Shown here piece by piece: positions 28,401-39,401 of a DNA stretch of 64,000 bases. The notes beneath the pieces were generated by a model. That model was not told the origin of the DNA, searched no databases, and worked only from the letters and a program-made list of their open reading frames with translations. The stretch covers positions 30,608,543 to 30,672,542 of the forward strand of contig NC_064754.1 in the NCBI RefSeq assembly GCF_011397635.1. The letters are read 5' to 3'. Position 1 is the stretch's first letter. Each line of letters opens with the position of its first letter. The position numbers and the translations under genes were made by a program. The DNA comes from Epinephelus fuscoguttatus (lineage: Eukaryota > Chordata > Actinopteri > Perciformes > Serranidae).

Positions 28401-30645
28401 GTTTTGCATTAAAGCATTTTCTTTATTTAATTACACAGTGTAATACATAAAAGTTTCTGCATAGTATCAGATTTATTTTAGAGTTTCTGGCATGTTTTCA
28501 AACGGGCTGTTTGCCGTGTAACACACAGCAAGCAGAAACAAGTTATCCTGCTCTCCAGATGACCTGTGTGATTCTCTGACTCTCTAGTCTGCCATCTTAT
28601 AAAGCTGTAGATGCTTCTTTTAGCAAATCAGGCTGTACCAACCTGACTGACTCATTGCCATTGAGAAAGTGGGAAATCGACCCTTTAACAAGTCATGGGC
28701 TACGTTCACACTGCAAGCCTTAGTGCTCAATTTGGATTTATTGCTTAGCTCAGACTTTTTTTTCTTTGGCTCTTCATATTTTGTAAATGTGGCCAATAAT
28801 AGATTCCAGTGGGAACTGGTCACAGTCCTGAACTGGCTTGCATGCGCAAAAGAACAATAACAAAGACAATGCAAGCAGCACACTGTCGTACGAAAGTAAA
28901 CATGGAGGCCACCGAAGTCTGTGTTAACAGTTTCATTTATAAGTTGATGTGCAGGAGAAACCAGGGGATTCGTGAGCAGATGATAATGAAGACCAGGGTG
29001 AGGAGAAAGTTTTTTTTGTGGAGCAAATGGCTGCTACTTCTGTACGGAAGTGCGTGTGGATCCGGAGCCCGGAGTAGTGGGAGTGAGACATTAATGGCTT
29101 CACTGAGACAGAATTCATCCAAAACTTCAGGATGTCGGGGTGATTTTGAGCTACATCTGTAAGCGCCTCTTCATGAAACTCATGCGGCAAGACACTCACT
29201 AATGGCGAATGATGTAAAAGTTGTATGAATTGCGATATGAACGTTCAGACTGAGATCACCTTGCATAGAAATCAGGCCTGCATCTGATTTAGGACCACAT
29301 ATGAAAGTGGCCCAAATAAGAATTGAAAAGATCACACTGTTATTGGGAGAAAAGAAACAGATCTGAGTCATATATGAGCAAAAAAATTTGATTTTGTTCA
29401 CTTTTACCTGCAATCTGAATGTAGCCTTATTGGGTAGTATGTAGGTAGATGAGGCATGCTGTTGGCAGCTATAGAGAGGTATCAGCACCGCTTGTTATAT
29501 CTGTATAGGCTGAGCAATCAAAGGATATAATGATGAAAATTATTTTTCTCCTCACAGCTCTTTAGGGGCTTTGGTGTCCTCATGTTTGGCAGATAGATTA
29601 AGCACAGCGCTATAAACATGCATGTATTTTTCCTGTAAATGCAAGTATTTCCACCTTTGTCAGTCTCCCTAGTTGCTTGGATACTTGCCATCATCATGCT
29701 TGATTTATTTGCCAAACATCTATTTGTCAAACTGGCTGAAATTCACAGTGAATTTGATCCAGTTTATACCCTGCTGCTAAGGTTGGCTCTGTTTCCTGGG
29801 CAGGTTGTCATACTCCAAGCGACTAACTCAGATTACACAGTACGTGACTGCATTTTTCTTTGTTCATCCCTCCTCCTCTCTACCCCCTCCCCCCTCCTCC
29901 CTCAGGAGGATGATGACGGGCCTCTTGGAGCTCCCGAGTATGACACCATCTCCGAAAATGGTCTCTTGAGCCGCAACGAACCAATACGCAGCAAGGTGTC
30001 CAAACTGACTGAGAAACTGCGTAAACGCTACCCCACCACCAGCACAGGTCAGTCTGCTGTGACTCATCTGCCGGTTTATTTCCTCTTATTATACCTCAGT
30101 GATAGAAGAAGAATCTGTCTGAGGTTAGTCTCACACTGCAGCTCTGAACTGCATTTGATTTGTTTTTTTCTAATACTCTCTATCTATCTGTGTTTTGCTC
30201 CAAAGGAAACTGTTCTAGCTGCAACGCCGTCTTCTCAGTGCTGAAGAAAAGGGTGAGACTGAAAACTTGTGACAAGAATTGGGATATATTTAGGCATCTC
30301 GTCATCATATTTAATTTTGTCTTCCTGCTCTATTGTCACAAGCTTTAAAGCAGTGTCTCTTTGTATCACAGAGAAGCTGCAGTAACTGTGGCAACAGCTT
30401 CTGTTCCCGCTGCTGTTCCTTCAAGGTGCTGAGATCTTGCATGGGGGCAACAGGTGAGAACGGAAACAAATTTCGAAAACTGGCTCATTCTAACAGTTTT
30501 ATTTTTAGACAGTCTCTGTCCCTCTTACTCATCCGACTAATGATCTTATTTTCTCATCATTTTCTCCTCCTCAGCTCCAGAGGCCCAGAGAGAGACTGTG
30601 TTTGTCTGTGCTGCCTGTAATTCCTCTCTCATCAAGTTACAATGA
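23900..30645 (+). CDS. zfyve27: Protrudin (zinc finger FYVE domain-containing protein 27), 12 coding exons, 416 aa
   Basis: Coding exons: 23900-24129, 24262-24332, 24443-24629, 25337-25432, 25836-25948, 26041-26159, 27140-27211, 27826-27846, 29906-30047, 30206-30252, 30372-30453, 30575-30645; total 417 codons with stop. Protrudin is an ER membrane protein that shapes tubular ER, binds VAP, RAB11 and kinesin-1 and drives endosome transport and neurite growth. Seen: SYKRMALFLEP in the Rab-binding region; membrane segments near 78-100 and 101-120 and a re-entrant hairpin from about residue 196; the FFAT-like EFKDAIE (290-296) for VAP binding; and a C-terminal FYVE-like zinc domain (about 352-416) with CxxC pairs (CSSC, CSNC, CSRCC, CAAC) and GATAPEAQRETVFVC, almost identical to human. 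Human length is 411. Two or more adjacent ATGs start the frame; the first is used. Exon 8 is a 21 nt microexon. Confidence 0.95.
24690..24830 (+). repeat. Dispersed repeat (family L), fragment in zfyve27 intron 3
   Basis: The text TCTATAAAATGTCAGAAAAT and the following AATCACTTTTGAGAAGC are the conserved core of a repeat common in fish; another, longer copy is split at 34255-34380 and 35000-35205. Confidence 0.5.
25442..25485. repeat. (CA)n microsatellite in zfyve27 intron 4
   Basis: About 22 CA units starting 9 bp after the exon 4 donor (25433). A polymorphic CA tract this close to a donor may influence splicing; that is inference. Confidence 0.9.
27826..27846 (+). other. zfyve27: zfyve27 21 nt microexon (7 residues, EHSVSLQ)
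   Basis: Flanked by a long pyrimidine tract with an embedded TGC (TTTCTCTGCTGTCC), acceptor CTCAG and donor CAG|GTGAGTG. In frame, and placed directly after the FFAT-like motif. Mammalian protrudin has a neuron-specific long form that differs by seven residues from an SRRM4-dependent microexon, so this is the likely orthologue. Confidence 0.75.
28697..29427 (+). mobile_element. Non-autonomous TIR DNA transposon in zfyve27 intron 8
   Basis: Left end GGGCTACGTTCACACTGCAA and right end TTGCAATCTG-like text ending GAATGTAGCCT are inverted imperfect matches of about 22 bp. 730 bp, no transposase. Superfamily uncertain; no clear target duplication found by eye. Confidence 0.7.
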
Positions 30646-32090
30646 GATGTCGGTCTCGTCTCCCAGTGGCCAGCTGGAGGCCACTCACTGTTCTCCCCCG
30701 AGCCCTCCTCCAAGTGACTGAAACCCTAACACATACCTTGGTTTTCAAGTTAAGGCACTTACATGTGTCAACAGCCCCCCCCCCCCAATGCCTTTAGTAG
30801 TCGTATCCCTCCTTAACTACTCGTGTTGCGTATGGGACTTCTACTGTGATATGTTAAATATTTGTTGTATCAAATCTCAATGAAGAACTGGACCTCATGA
30901 ATTAATGAGACTTGCTACAGAGCACAAAATCAAAGGACCTTTTCCCTTTGCTGAGCAGAGGGAGGTGCAAATCATGCAGGGTGGAGGCCAGTATTGGGCT
31001 GGTGTCGCGTTTATAGGCTGTCGGTGGTTTTGCTTTTACATGCTTCGCCTCGTCACAAAGTCGATTCCACTTGAATGTTGATATCTTCAGCCCTGTGTAG
31101 CAGTTTAACTGTACTGTAACGCTGAGAAGACTTTTCTGTACAAACAAGACTAAGGCTGGCGTGATAACACGATGGTGTAAGTAAAGGCTGGCAGTGTGAA
31201 TTTAGTTTGTTCAGATGAACAAAATAATAGACGCGTGACCATAAGAAGCTCCACATTTGGCTGATTGCCACCGTTTGCGAAGGCTGGCCAGCCACGCTCT
31301 CCTGTGGTCCACCAGCACACTTTGACCTGCAGCTGGTCAACATTGTCATGTGATTAATAGTCAGTTTGTCCAAGTCTTTTGGGAGAATGTTTTTCCCACC
31401 ACCTAGAGGATCTTACAAGACAAAAGGGGAATAGATATGGTATTCCATAGAACAATGGTACGTCTATGGCAGTAAAATACATGGCCCGCAGTGAATCATG
31501 TTACATTTTTGACCAGTTGCCAGCGTCTGGAGTGCGGTGGAAGAAATTTAGATAAGTTGGTTTATTGGACCAGCTTGATCTACTTGTAATGATCAAATCG
31601 GTGTTTCATTTTGGTCGGCGTTTTCTCGTATTGACATGTCAGATTTTTGAAGTATAGCAGCAGCCTATAAGTCAAAAAGCTACTCGAGGTCCCCGGAGCC
31701 TGTGCTGTTCCTCTAACTGGATCAAAGTTGACCCAACTGGACTAAATGGACCGAGTAACCATCTGAAATCATCATCGGAGCCTCACACTCTTGCAAGCGG
31801 GACTTAAAAGAATTGATGTCGAGGCATTATAACCCAAGATGTGGATTGTGGTGGAAACGTTGTTTTAATCATGATTCAGACACAGATGATTGTAAAAGTT
31901 TGCTTTGCTTTTATCGTAATCAGATATGAACTGTTACTATAAATTGTTCTACTATATCTAATATATTTAATTTAAATCTCCAGAAAGTGCAAGTTATTAT
32001 TTGACCTAATGATTAAGTCTGTATATGTTGCCCTTATTTTATGGATGAGATATGCCATTATTGAAATAAACTCTGTGATGATTTCATTAA
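30646..32090 (+). other. zfyve27: zfyve27 3' untranslated region (probable)
   Basis: Unique-looking sequence after the stop, with a C9 run near 30776. The first good AATAAA downstream is near 32064 (GAAATAAACTCTG), giving a 3' UTR of about 1.4 kb. The end point is inferred. Confidence 0.5.
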
Positions 32091-32599
32091 CTTAAAATCA
32101 CATTGGTTAGATACAGTCATTTTGAGTTTGAGATTTTCCAGCAGGCTTTGCTGTTGTCTTTGCCTCAGTTGTATGTAAACAAAGATAGGCCATAATTAAA
32201 GCAACTGAATACCTAATTGTAAGACTTAACCACTACTTCAAGAGTAAAGTAAAAACTTTAATACCACTGAATTCCTAACATTAAAATATTCAACATTAAA
32301 AAGAGTTTATTTCAGGTTTAGTTGGAAATAAGCTGATAGGATAGATCAATCATCTCATCAGCTCCACTAAGGCTTGATTTTGTATCTTTGGTAGCCCAGA
32401 TGTTCCAGTTAGAGTTTTCATTTAATTTTGGTGTCTGACTTTTAGTAATCCAACTAAAGCCTCTTGAGTTTTTGATAAATTGTGACTTTTTTGGTAAAAA
32501 AAGAAATAGAAATTTCCGTGGAACATCTTGAAAATTTATATTTTAAAAATGGGACTTTCAGTTTACCGTCAGGTTTAAAAAAAAAATCACATCTTTCAT

Positions 32600-32980
32600 G
32601 CATAATGGGCATTATTTAACTTTTTAATAATTCATACTAATTGTACACCTTACCACTTTTCCAACTATTCTTACACATTTAAGCCAGCATTGATGTGTAG
32701 CGTCAGCTTTTCAGCAACACTTAAAATATTCCACAGTATTGGTATTATTTAACTTTTCAGTGATATTCCTACTAATTGAATCCATTATTGCTTTTCCAAT
32801 TATTCCTACTAATTCACTCTTATGAATTAAAGCCAGCACTGCAGTGTAGCATCAGCCTTTCAAAAACCTTGAAATATTTTACAGTGTTGGTATCATTCAA
32901 CTGTTCAATGACATTCAAACACATTTGTGCTAGCATTGCAGTGTAGCGTCAGCTGTTCAGCATGCAACATTCACACCCAG
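32600..32980. repeat. Degenerate tandem repeat
   Basis: The phrase AGCCAGCAYTG..GTGTAGCRTCAGC recurs at about 32682, 32832 and 32928, each followed by similar AT-rich text ending in 'cttaaaatattccacagt' variants. Spacing is irregular (about 150 and 97 bp), so the array has decayed. Confidence 0.55.
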
Positions 32981-32999
32981 TAACGACCTAAATCTGCAC

Positions 33000-33500
33000 T
33001 TCTTCGTCAGATCTTTAGAGCGTTTTTGTGTCCTTCAGCTCATTGTTTTGGTTTTATGGCCTCTCGGTGCTCTCTTCAACTGTCTTTAGCCAAAGGAGCC
33101 CTGATAAAACCACTGTGCACTACCTGCTTAAGACCAAACAGCAGACAGACATCATCAGCAACTAGCTGAGGAACATAAAGACACATTTAGCAGCTAAAGA
33201 GACAAATATTTTCCTCAGAAGGAGGAGGAGGTTAAAACAGAGCTAAAAGAGAGTGAATATTGGATGTATACATCAGGTGGCCAAAAACAAGGCTTTGTCC
33301 GTTAGATGTGTAAATAGGCAACTGTTCAGTCATAATAGGTCAGTGTTGCCAGTTAATCCGTTAAGGATAATCCTTACATAGTAGAAAAAGCACAGATGCT
33401 AACAAAATCAATGATGACTGATTTCCCTTTATCTGCTTTGGTTTCAGGGTCTTGGTATTTTGCATGCTGGCTAACTGTCACACTGTTTGGTTTACAGGGA
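33000..33500 (+). repeat. Dispersed repeat (family H), copy 2
   Basis: Starts TTCAGCTCATTGTTTTGGTT and contains CCCTGATAAAACCACTGTGC, ACCTGCTTAAGACCAAACAG and TAGCAGCTAAAGAGA, all shared with 6990-7310 or 40600-42350. No gene here; flanking sequence to 34190 is also unremarkable. Confidence 0.6.
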
Positions 33501-34254
33501 CACTTGAATAGAACAGAGCTATGGTTAATCTGAAAAGTAACACTAAAGACAAGATAAATGTTGTCTTTAAAGGTATGCTGTGCAGAAGGTGTCAGTTACT
33601 GTTTGTAAACAGTATCACCAACAAAATTGAAAGCCAACCCCAGATTCATTCTTGTTCACAATATTTGCATCTTATCTTACCTTATCTCAGATAATTACAC
33701 TACAACACATTTGTCGTGAGACTACTTTTGTACAAGTCTAGACATTTGTTTTTAGGAAAGTCATCAAGAAAAATGAAGCACTGAAGTTCCTCTAATGGCC
33801 ACCTGAGGCTGGCTCGAGAAGTGAGTCAGTCCCCATAGACCTCCATGTTAAATTAACAGAAATAAACATGTTTACAGCCTGCCATAAAAAAACGGCTTTG
33901 GTCTCCAAAGCTAATTATTCCCTTTCATGCCAATTGTGCAGGGAAGTTTATTTTTTATATAGTTCACCTGTTTCAATTTTATTAATGCTTTAAATGTATG
34001 CATATTTAAGGAAGGGCCACTTTGGGTGACATATTGTCTGCCGATAGTGTCCTCGCTTCTTACTCACTATGTTACAGCTCCAGCCTCTTATCCAAATTTG
34101 GTAAACCTTGGCTCAAAAACAAACAAACAAACAAGACGGCGATAGCTGAAATGCTGACCTCAAGGCTTCAAAACAGAAGGGTGATGTTATGGTAGCTATG
34201 TCTATTATGTTTTCAGTCTATGATAGTACCGTTAGGGCAGCATCCACATTAAGG

Positions 34255-35205
34255 CTGCTACTACCGACTTTTTCATTGTCGATTAATTGGTGGATTAGTT
34301 GTTTGGTCTGTACAATCTCAAAATATTATGAAAACTTTCAGTTTCCGAGAGCCGACATCCTCAGATGTCTTGTTTTGTCCAACACATTCGCAATCCGACC
34401 TTGTTGTATATCGACGTTTGGTCATGGACTTTCCATGTCCAGATATGACATGAAAGGTGTGGGTGTGTTGGTTGTTCAAGTTCTGGGAGGCTGTGTCAAC
34501 TTCTGCCTGTTACATGCATTGTCTTCATTCAAGATACGTACACTTCTGTTTTCAGAGGAAATTTACTGTTTACGTACAGTCTTTCAAATTAAACGCACTA
34601 TATCAGTACAACAATGCGAATAGACGTTTTCTTGCCCTCCAACAGCTAACGCGTGTGGTTGGGTTTAGGCAAGAAAAACACGTGGTTAGGTTTTGGCAAC
34701 AAACGCACATGGTTAGGTTTAGGAAAGAAAAACAGGGTTTTGCTTTATAATTTTACAGGATGCAAGCACCGCTCTCCCTGGTGAAGTTCAGTGTTTGTTG
34801 GACTCATCCACTACCTGTCCGACCCACCTACTAGGACTTTCGTTGCCTTAACTTTCGTTCTTGTCCCGCTGTGTTTCCCTCTGACGCCACTGTGCACAGT
34901 TAAAGGTTAATTAAAGGATGGCTTTTTTGTCGTCTGATGCTGCAAATCACTACCCACCCAAGCATCGGATTTCAACAACTTTGCAGTGAGACCAGGTTAT
35001 TTTGTCCCAAACCCAAAGAAAATAAATTTACTATTATAGAGGAGTAAAGAATCCAGAAAATATTCACATTTAAGAAGCTGGAATTGGATAATTTTGATTT
35101 TATGTCTTTAAAAAAAAAGGACTCAAACCAATTAATCGATCACCACATTAGTTGTTGATTAATTTTATAGTTGACAACTAATCGATTAACCGTTACCGCT
35201 CTTGT
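34255..35205 (+). repeat. Dispersed repeat (family L), split by an inserted hAT-like element
   Basis: The left half (34255-34380) has GATTAATTGGTGGATTAGTTG and GATGTCTTGTTTTGTCC; the right half (35000-35205) has CAGAAAATATTCACATTTAA and ends ACAACTAATCGATTAACCG. Joined they follow the usual order of this repeat, including TCGATTAA at both ends. Confidence 0.65.
34381..34999. mobile_element. hAT-like non-autonomous DNA transposon inserted in family L
   Basis: A 619 bp insertion flanked by an exact 8 bp direct duplication, TTTTGTCC (34373-34380 and 35000-35007), as hAT transposons make. The ends are weakly inverted (TTGTTGTATATCGACG versus TTGTTGAAATCCGATG). Inside are three degenerate copies of a 'ggttaggttttggcaacaaa' unit (34655-34735). 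No transposase frame. Confidence 0.65.
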
Positions 35206-35393
35206 CCCAACCCACGTGAGACAGTGAAAAAGCTGAATTAATATGACCTCAACAGTGTACTTGTGTTAGCCCCGCCCCTCCTCTCTACCCGACCCCCGCC
35301 CTTCCCCCCTCCACTCCTCCAATCTGTCCCCGTGTCCCACTAAAGCGATTTCAGCGCATGCAGGGACTCGTCCCTACGGCGGCGGATGGCAAC

Positions 35394-35834
35394 ATGGCGA
35401 CAGAGGTAAGCCTGGCACGTTATATCTCTTTTATTTAATTCCCCGCTGAGGTTTGGTTCAGAAGCTCAAACACAGCGTTATTACCATGTGAATAAAACAG
35501 GTGCAGCTAGCGTGGTCAGTGAGGGCATTGTAGGCTGCGCACGGTGTAACTGTGCCACATTGTGCGGCTCACTGGCAACACTGCTGACGGACGTGTCCTA
35601 CATTATCATGCCAGGTTCGCCCGACGGCTGCTCGCTTCTCTGTCCTCCTCCTGTAAAACGTGTTCCGGCGTTTTTCAAAGGGGGAAACCATGAAGAATTG
35701 GAAATGTGAAAGTCAGCTGTGTTTCATGGAGACAGAAAGAACGGATCACTTCACCGCGATGTTAAGCTGTTGTGGTGTTTTTGTCTGTTGAGACGCCCCG
35801 TTAATCCGGTGACAGGCCAGTGTGTAGACAGTGA

Positions 35835-35877
<43 letters not shown>

Positions 35878-35979
35878 CACGCACGCGCGGAAGCATGGCG
35901 TTCAGCACCATGGACAGAAGCCACGCCGTCCTGACCTTCCGCACTGCTTTTCCAGGCTGCATCTGTCTGCTTCCACAAA

Positions 35980-36015
<36 letters not shown>

Positions 36016-36218
36016 AAATAACACTGATTAACAGAATTGATATTTATCCAACATACCCCTTGATGGAACATTTCCACCACAAACACTAGAGATTACAAGA
36101 GTCTGGACAGCCCTTTATCAGTCCGTCTCATCTTGTTCCCTCTGATCGATCTGTTGTGAGCTGTAGTGAAATGTTGTCCCGTCTCCCTGTAACACCAGTG
36201 AGAAAGGGAGGAAGACAG

Positions 36219-36264
<46 letters not shown>

Positions 36265-39200
36265 AAGAGATAGTATGTCCATAGCCGGGCTCTGCTCCAA
36301 CAGACAACAGGGCAAAAATGAGCGCAGACACTGAGCCACAGAGAGATTGATCACATCTCGTCTGCTTCTCCTCTATCATCCTATACTTCCAAACCAGCCA
36401 CTGTTTGTACACATTGCCAGTGTACAGGTGCGTAGAGAGAGACGGAGCTCTCTCTGGGGGCTCATTAAAGACTTACTGTATCAAACCTCACTGTAATGTC
36501 TGCACTTGTGTGTGTGATGTATCCTCCCCAGTTCCACAATTTGCAGGAGTTGAGGCACAGTGCATCTCTGGCTAATAAAGTCTTCATCCAGAGAGACTAC
36601 AGCGAAGGGACCACCTGCAGGTTTCAGACCAAGTTCCCCTCTGAGCTGGAGAGCAGGGTGAGGAGACTAACCTGTGACTTTGGTTTTAAAAAAGAATTGT
36701 TTTCATGTTGTGTGTCGTTTTATCAATCAATGTGTCTTTCTAATGGCATTCTTTCCTCCATGTTAGAAGGGATGATAGTTGCTAAATTCAAAGCAGTATG
36801 CATTTATTATTGTAAGTTATACTGATCAAAAGATCATCACATCAGTAATACAAACATTTCCTAGGGCATTTATTAACTCTTGAACACCAGTTACTCAGCT
36901 CCTGAGACCCTGTGTCCACATATGAGGACATCAGATTTTGGGTTAACTGGACCTTATACTTTATTCAAGTTAACTTAGACCTGTTGTCCTCATTTATGGA
37001 CACTTTTTTGTGCCATCTAGTGGCAGTAAGAGCACAATACACTATTCCATGTAAAAACAAGATGGCAGCCATCTCTGCTAAATCAGTCTGCAGCCGATCC
37101 TGACAAAATGTGGCCAAGGTACAAAACCTGATCAAGTTAGATGGTCAAGTTAGAACTTGTTTATTTATGATTAATAATGTTTGTTGTTTGATTCACCCCA
37201 CAAATTTTACCATATGTAAGGAAGACATAAGGAATTTATCATCATAAGGAATTTATCATCAGCTCGTTTGAGCATGTTGAGACTTTATTATCGTCACGTT
37301 TCAGGATATAAGGACTTTATTATTATTATTATTATTTATTATTAGTTATTTATACTTACTATCAGGTCGTACTAATCCCAGATAGCGAGGAGAAATTAAA
37401 AATGTGAACCAAACAAAAGTTCGGGTCCTAGGAGGATATATCTTAATAAATACATGAATCATTAAAAAAAATCTGGTGAATACTAAGAGTAGACATTGCA
37501 GCATGTGCTCATTATATTAATAACAAAAAGACAAACAAATTGACATGTTGTCTATGTTCATTTTACTTACCACTTTATTAACATAAGGGATAATAGCAAA
37601 GTCCTGTAAAGACATATAACTGAAATGTTCCCAGTTGGATTTCGAGCTTTGTTACATGTCATATCCCTCTCTTTCTCCTCATGTTGTTCACTGTTTGTCT
37701 CCACTGTCACTGTCAATCTTTGCCACCCGTAACCCTGCTACTCATGACTCTTCATGTGTCTCCAGATTGAGCGGACACTGTTTGAGGACACCGTAAAGAC
37801 GCTCAATAACTACTACGCAGAGGCAGAAAAGATAGGAGGCCAGTCGTACCTGGAGGGATGTCTGGCCTGCGCTACAGCGTATCTCATCTTCCTCTGCATG
37901 GAGACGCGTTATGAGAAGGTCAGACCGATGATCTCAGACTCTATGCATTTTAAAACTGGAGTTAGTAACTTTCATAAAAAATAACTTTTTATAATATTAG
38001 CTAAAACTGTCACTATATTCACACAGTATTACCTGAGACAGATAAACTGTGGAAGAAATCATCTTCCTCCTTGTATTGCTTGTGATGGTCTTAGAGCATG
38101 TGAATGAAAACAACCAATTAGAGCCGAGGAGTCTGTAACGCAGCTGTCAGTCATGTCAATCATTACTTGTGAATGGCAATGAATCAAGATTCTGTTGCTG
38201 CATTGCCTATTTCTCACTTCAGATGTTTTCAGAAACATATTTTAGTGTACTGTTTAGTTGTAAAATGAGAAAGTTTGCTCCAGCCAGTGGGCGGTGCTTT
38301 GTACTTTAGTTAACTGTCTTCAACATGACACCAGGGTTACAAATATTCTCATTTTACAGCCAAACAGTACACTGAAATATGTTACTGAAAACATTTGAGG
38401 TGAGAAGTAGGCAATGCAGTAACAGAACCTTGATTTATATCTGATCAGCTCTGCCTAGTTTGACAGTTTGACTGCAGTTCATGAGCAGGGATTGACATGA
38501 CTGAAAGCTGCCTTAGAGACTCCTCAGCTCTGATTGGTTGTTTTCATCTATGTGCGGTAGATTCTAGTAAATGCCATGAGAAGCACTATGACGAGGAGGA
38601 GGAGGGACATGATTATTTTTTGTACAGACAGCGAACCAACCAACTCAGAGAATATCAGGTCCTCGAAGTACCACCACTATGACCCACATTGAAATACAGT
38701 AGTGTAGGTCTAAATTATTCAGCTATGTTCATTTCACTGAGGAGGCAGGTTTATTCCCAGTCAGATTATTTAATGTTGACTGCCGTCAGCGAGTGCATTG
38801 TTTTGAAATCATTCATTTTACCTCTGTTACTATCCTGCCATCCAAAAAGTTCAGCTTGTAACTCTTATTGTAAGTATGCATGTGCTACATTCATTTATGT
38901 GACTGTAGCAGGCTGATATGGAAACAAAAATACAAAAACTTATTTTATTTATTATTTTACATTACAGGGATCTCATGGCAGTATTTTCACTTGAAATGTT
39001 GTAATAGAGCTTGCGTACCACCAGGGATACACATACCGTAGTTTGAGAACCAGCACACTGAATAATGTGTCTGGGATTTCACTCCATTTCTTGTTTTCCT
39101 TCTGTCTGCGTTTTAGGTGTTGAAGAAGATAGCCAAGTACATTCAGGAACAGAACGAGAAGATCTATGCTCCCAGAGGGCTGCTTATCACAGATCCCATA

Positions 39201-39401
39201 GAAAGGGGAATGCGTGTCGTATCCTTACTCAATGTCTTTGGGTGCATGTAGAGAAGCATTATGATTGAGCTGTCCTTTTTAATCAAACGCAATCTTGGTC
39301 CTTAACTCTCCCACCAGATAGAGATTTCCATCTATGAAGACCGGGGTTCCAGTGGCTCCAGCTCAGGGAGCAGCTCTGTATCTGGCAGCACTGCTCGGTG
39401 A
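35394..39401 (+). CDS. golga7b: Golgin A7 family member B, 5 exons, 158 aa
   Basis: Exons 35394-35405, 36532-36657, 37766-37918, 39117-39218, 39318-39401; total 159 codons with stop. It is a small accessory subunit that binds and stabilises DHHC palmitoyltransferases (human GOLGA7B with ZDHHC5, GOLGA7 with ZDHHC9) at Golgi and plasma membrane. Seen: N-terminus [20 protein letters not shown] (human MATEVHNLQELR); KVFIQRDYS; the conserved [20 protein letters not shown], whose cysteines are palmitoylation sites in the family; [20 protein letters not shown]; and a Ser/Gly-rich tail ([14 protein letters not shown]), which marks 7B over 7A. Human is 167 aa. The 12 nt first coding exon is normal for the gene. 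An in-frame ATG 36 bp upstream (35358) could add 12 residues. Confidence 0.93.
35406..36531 (+). repeat. golga7b intron 1 with paired CA and GT microsatellites
   Basis: Two (CA)n tracts (35837-35872, 35983-36010) and one (GT)n tract (36221-36263), so the same strand has complementary runs within 450 bp. Otherwise unremarkable. Confidence 0.8.
36897..37440 (+). repeat. Dispersed TIR-like repeat (family B), copy 2, in golga7b intron 2
   Basis: Direct-orientation relative of 11500-11990. Ends GCTCCTGAGACCCTGTG and GGGTCCTAGGAGGAT are inverted matches. Contains an (ATT)n tract near 37318-37350 absent from copy 1, and a CTCF-like motif at 37012-37025 on the minus strand. Confidence 0.7.
38030..38640. 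mobile_element. Foldback (long inverted repeat) element in golga7b intron 3
   Basis: Two arms about 270-300 bp long are reverse complements: AAAACAACCAATTAGAGC/CTCTGATTGGTTGTTTT, GAGGAGTCTGTAA/TTAGAGACTCCTC, GACATGACTG on the other side of CAGTCATGTC, and AGTGTACTGTTTAG/AACAGTACACT. The loop is centred near 38320. No coding frame. Confidence 0.75.

Noticed and set aside
29639-30244. 201-codon frame overlapping zfyve27
   Set aside because: It is intron read through exon 9 (29906-30047) into the next intron; splice sites are clear.
34189-34623. 144-codon frame
   Set aside because: Lies across family L and the hAT-like insertion.
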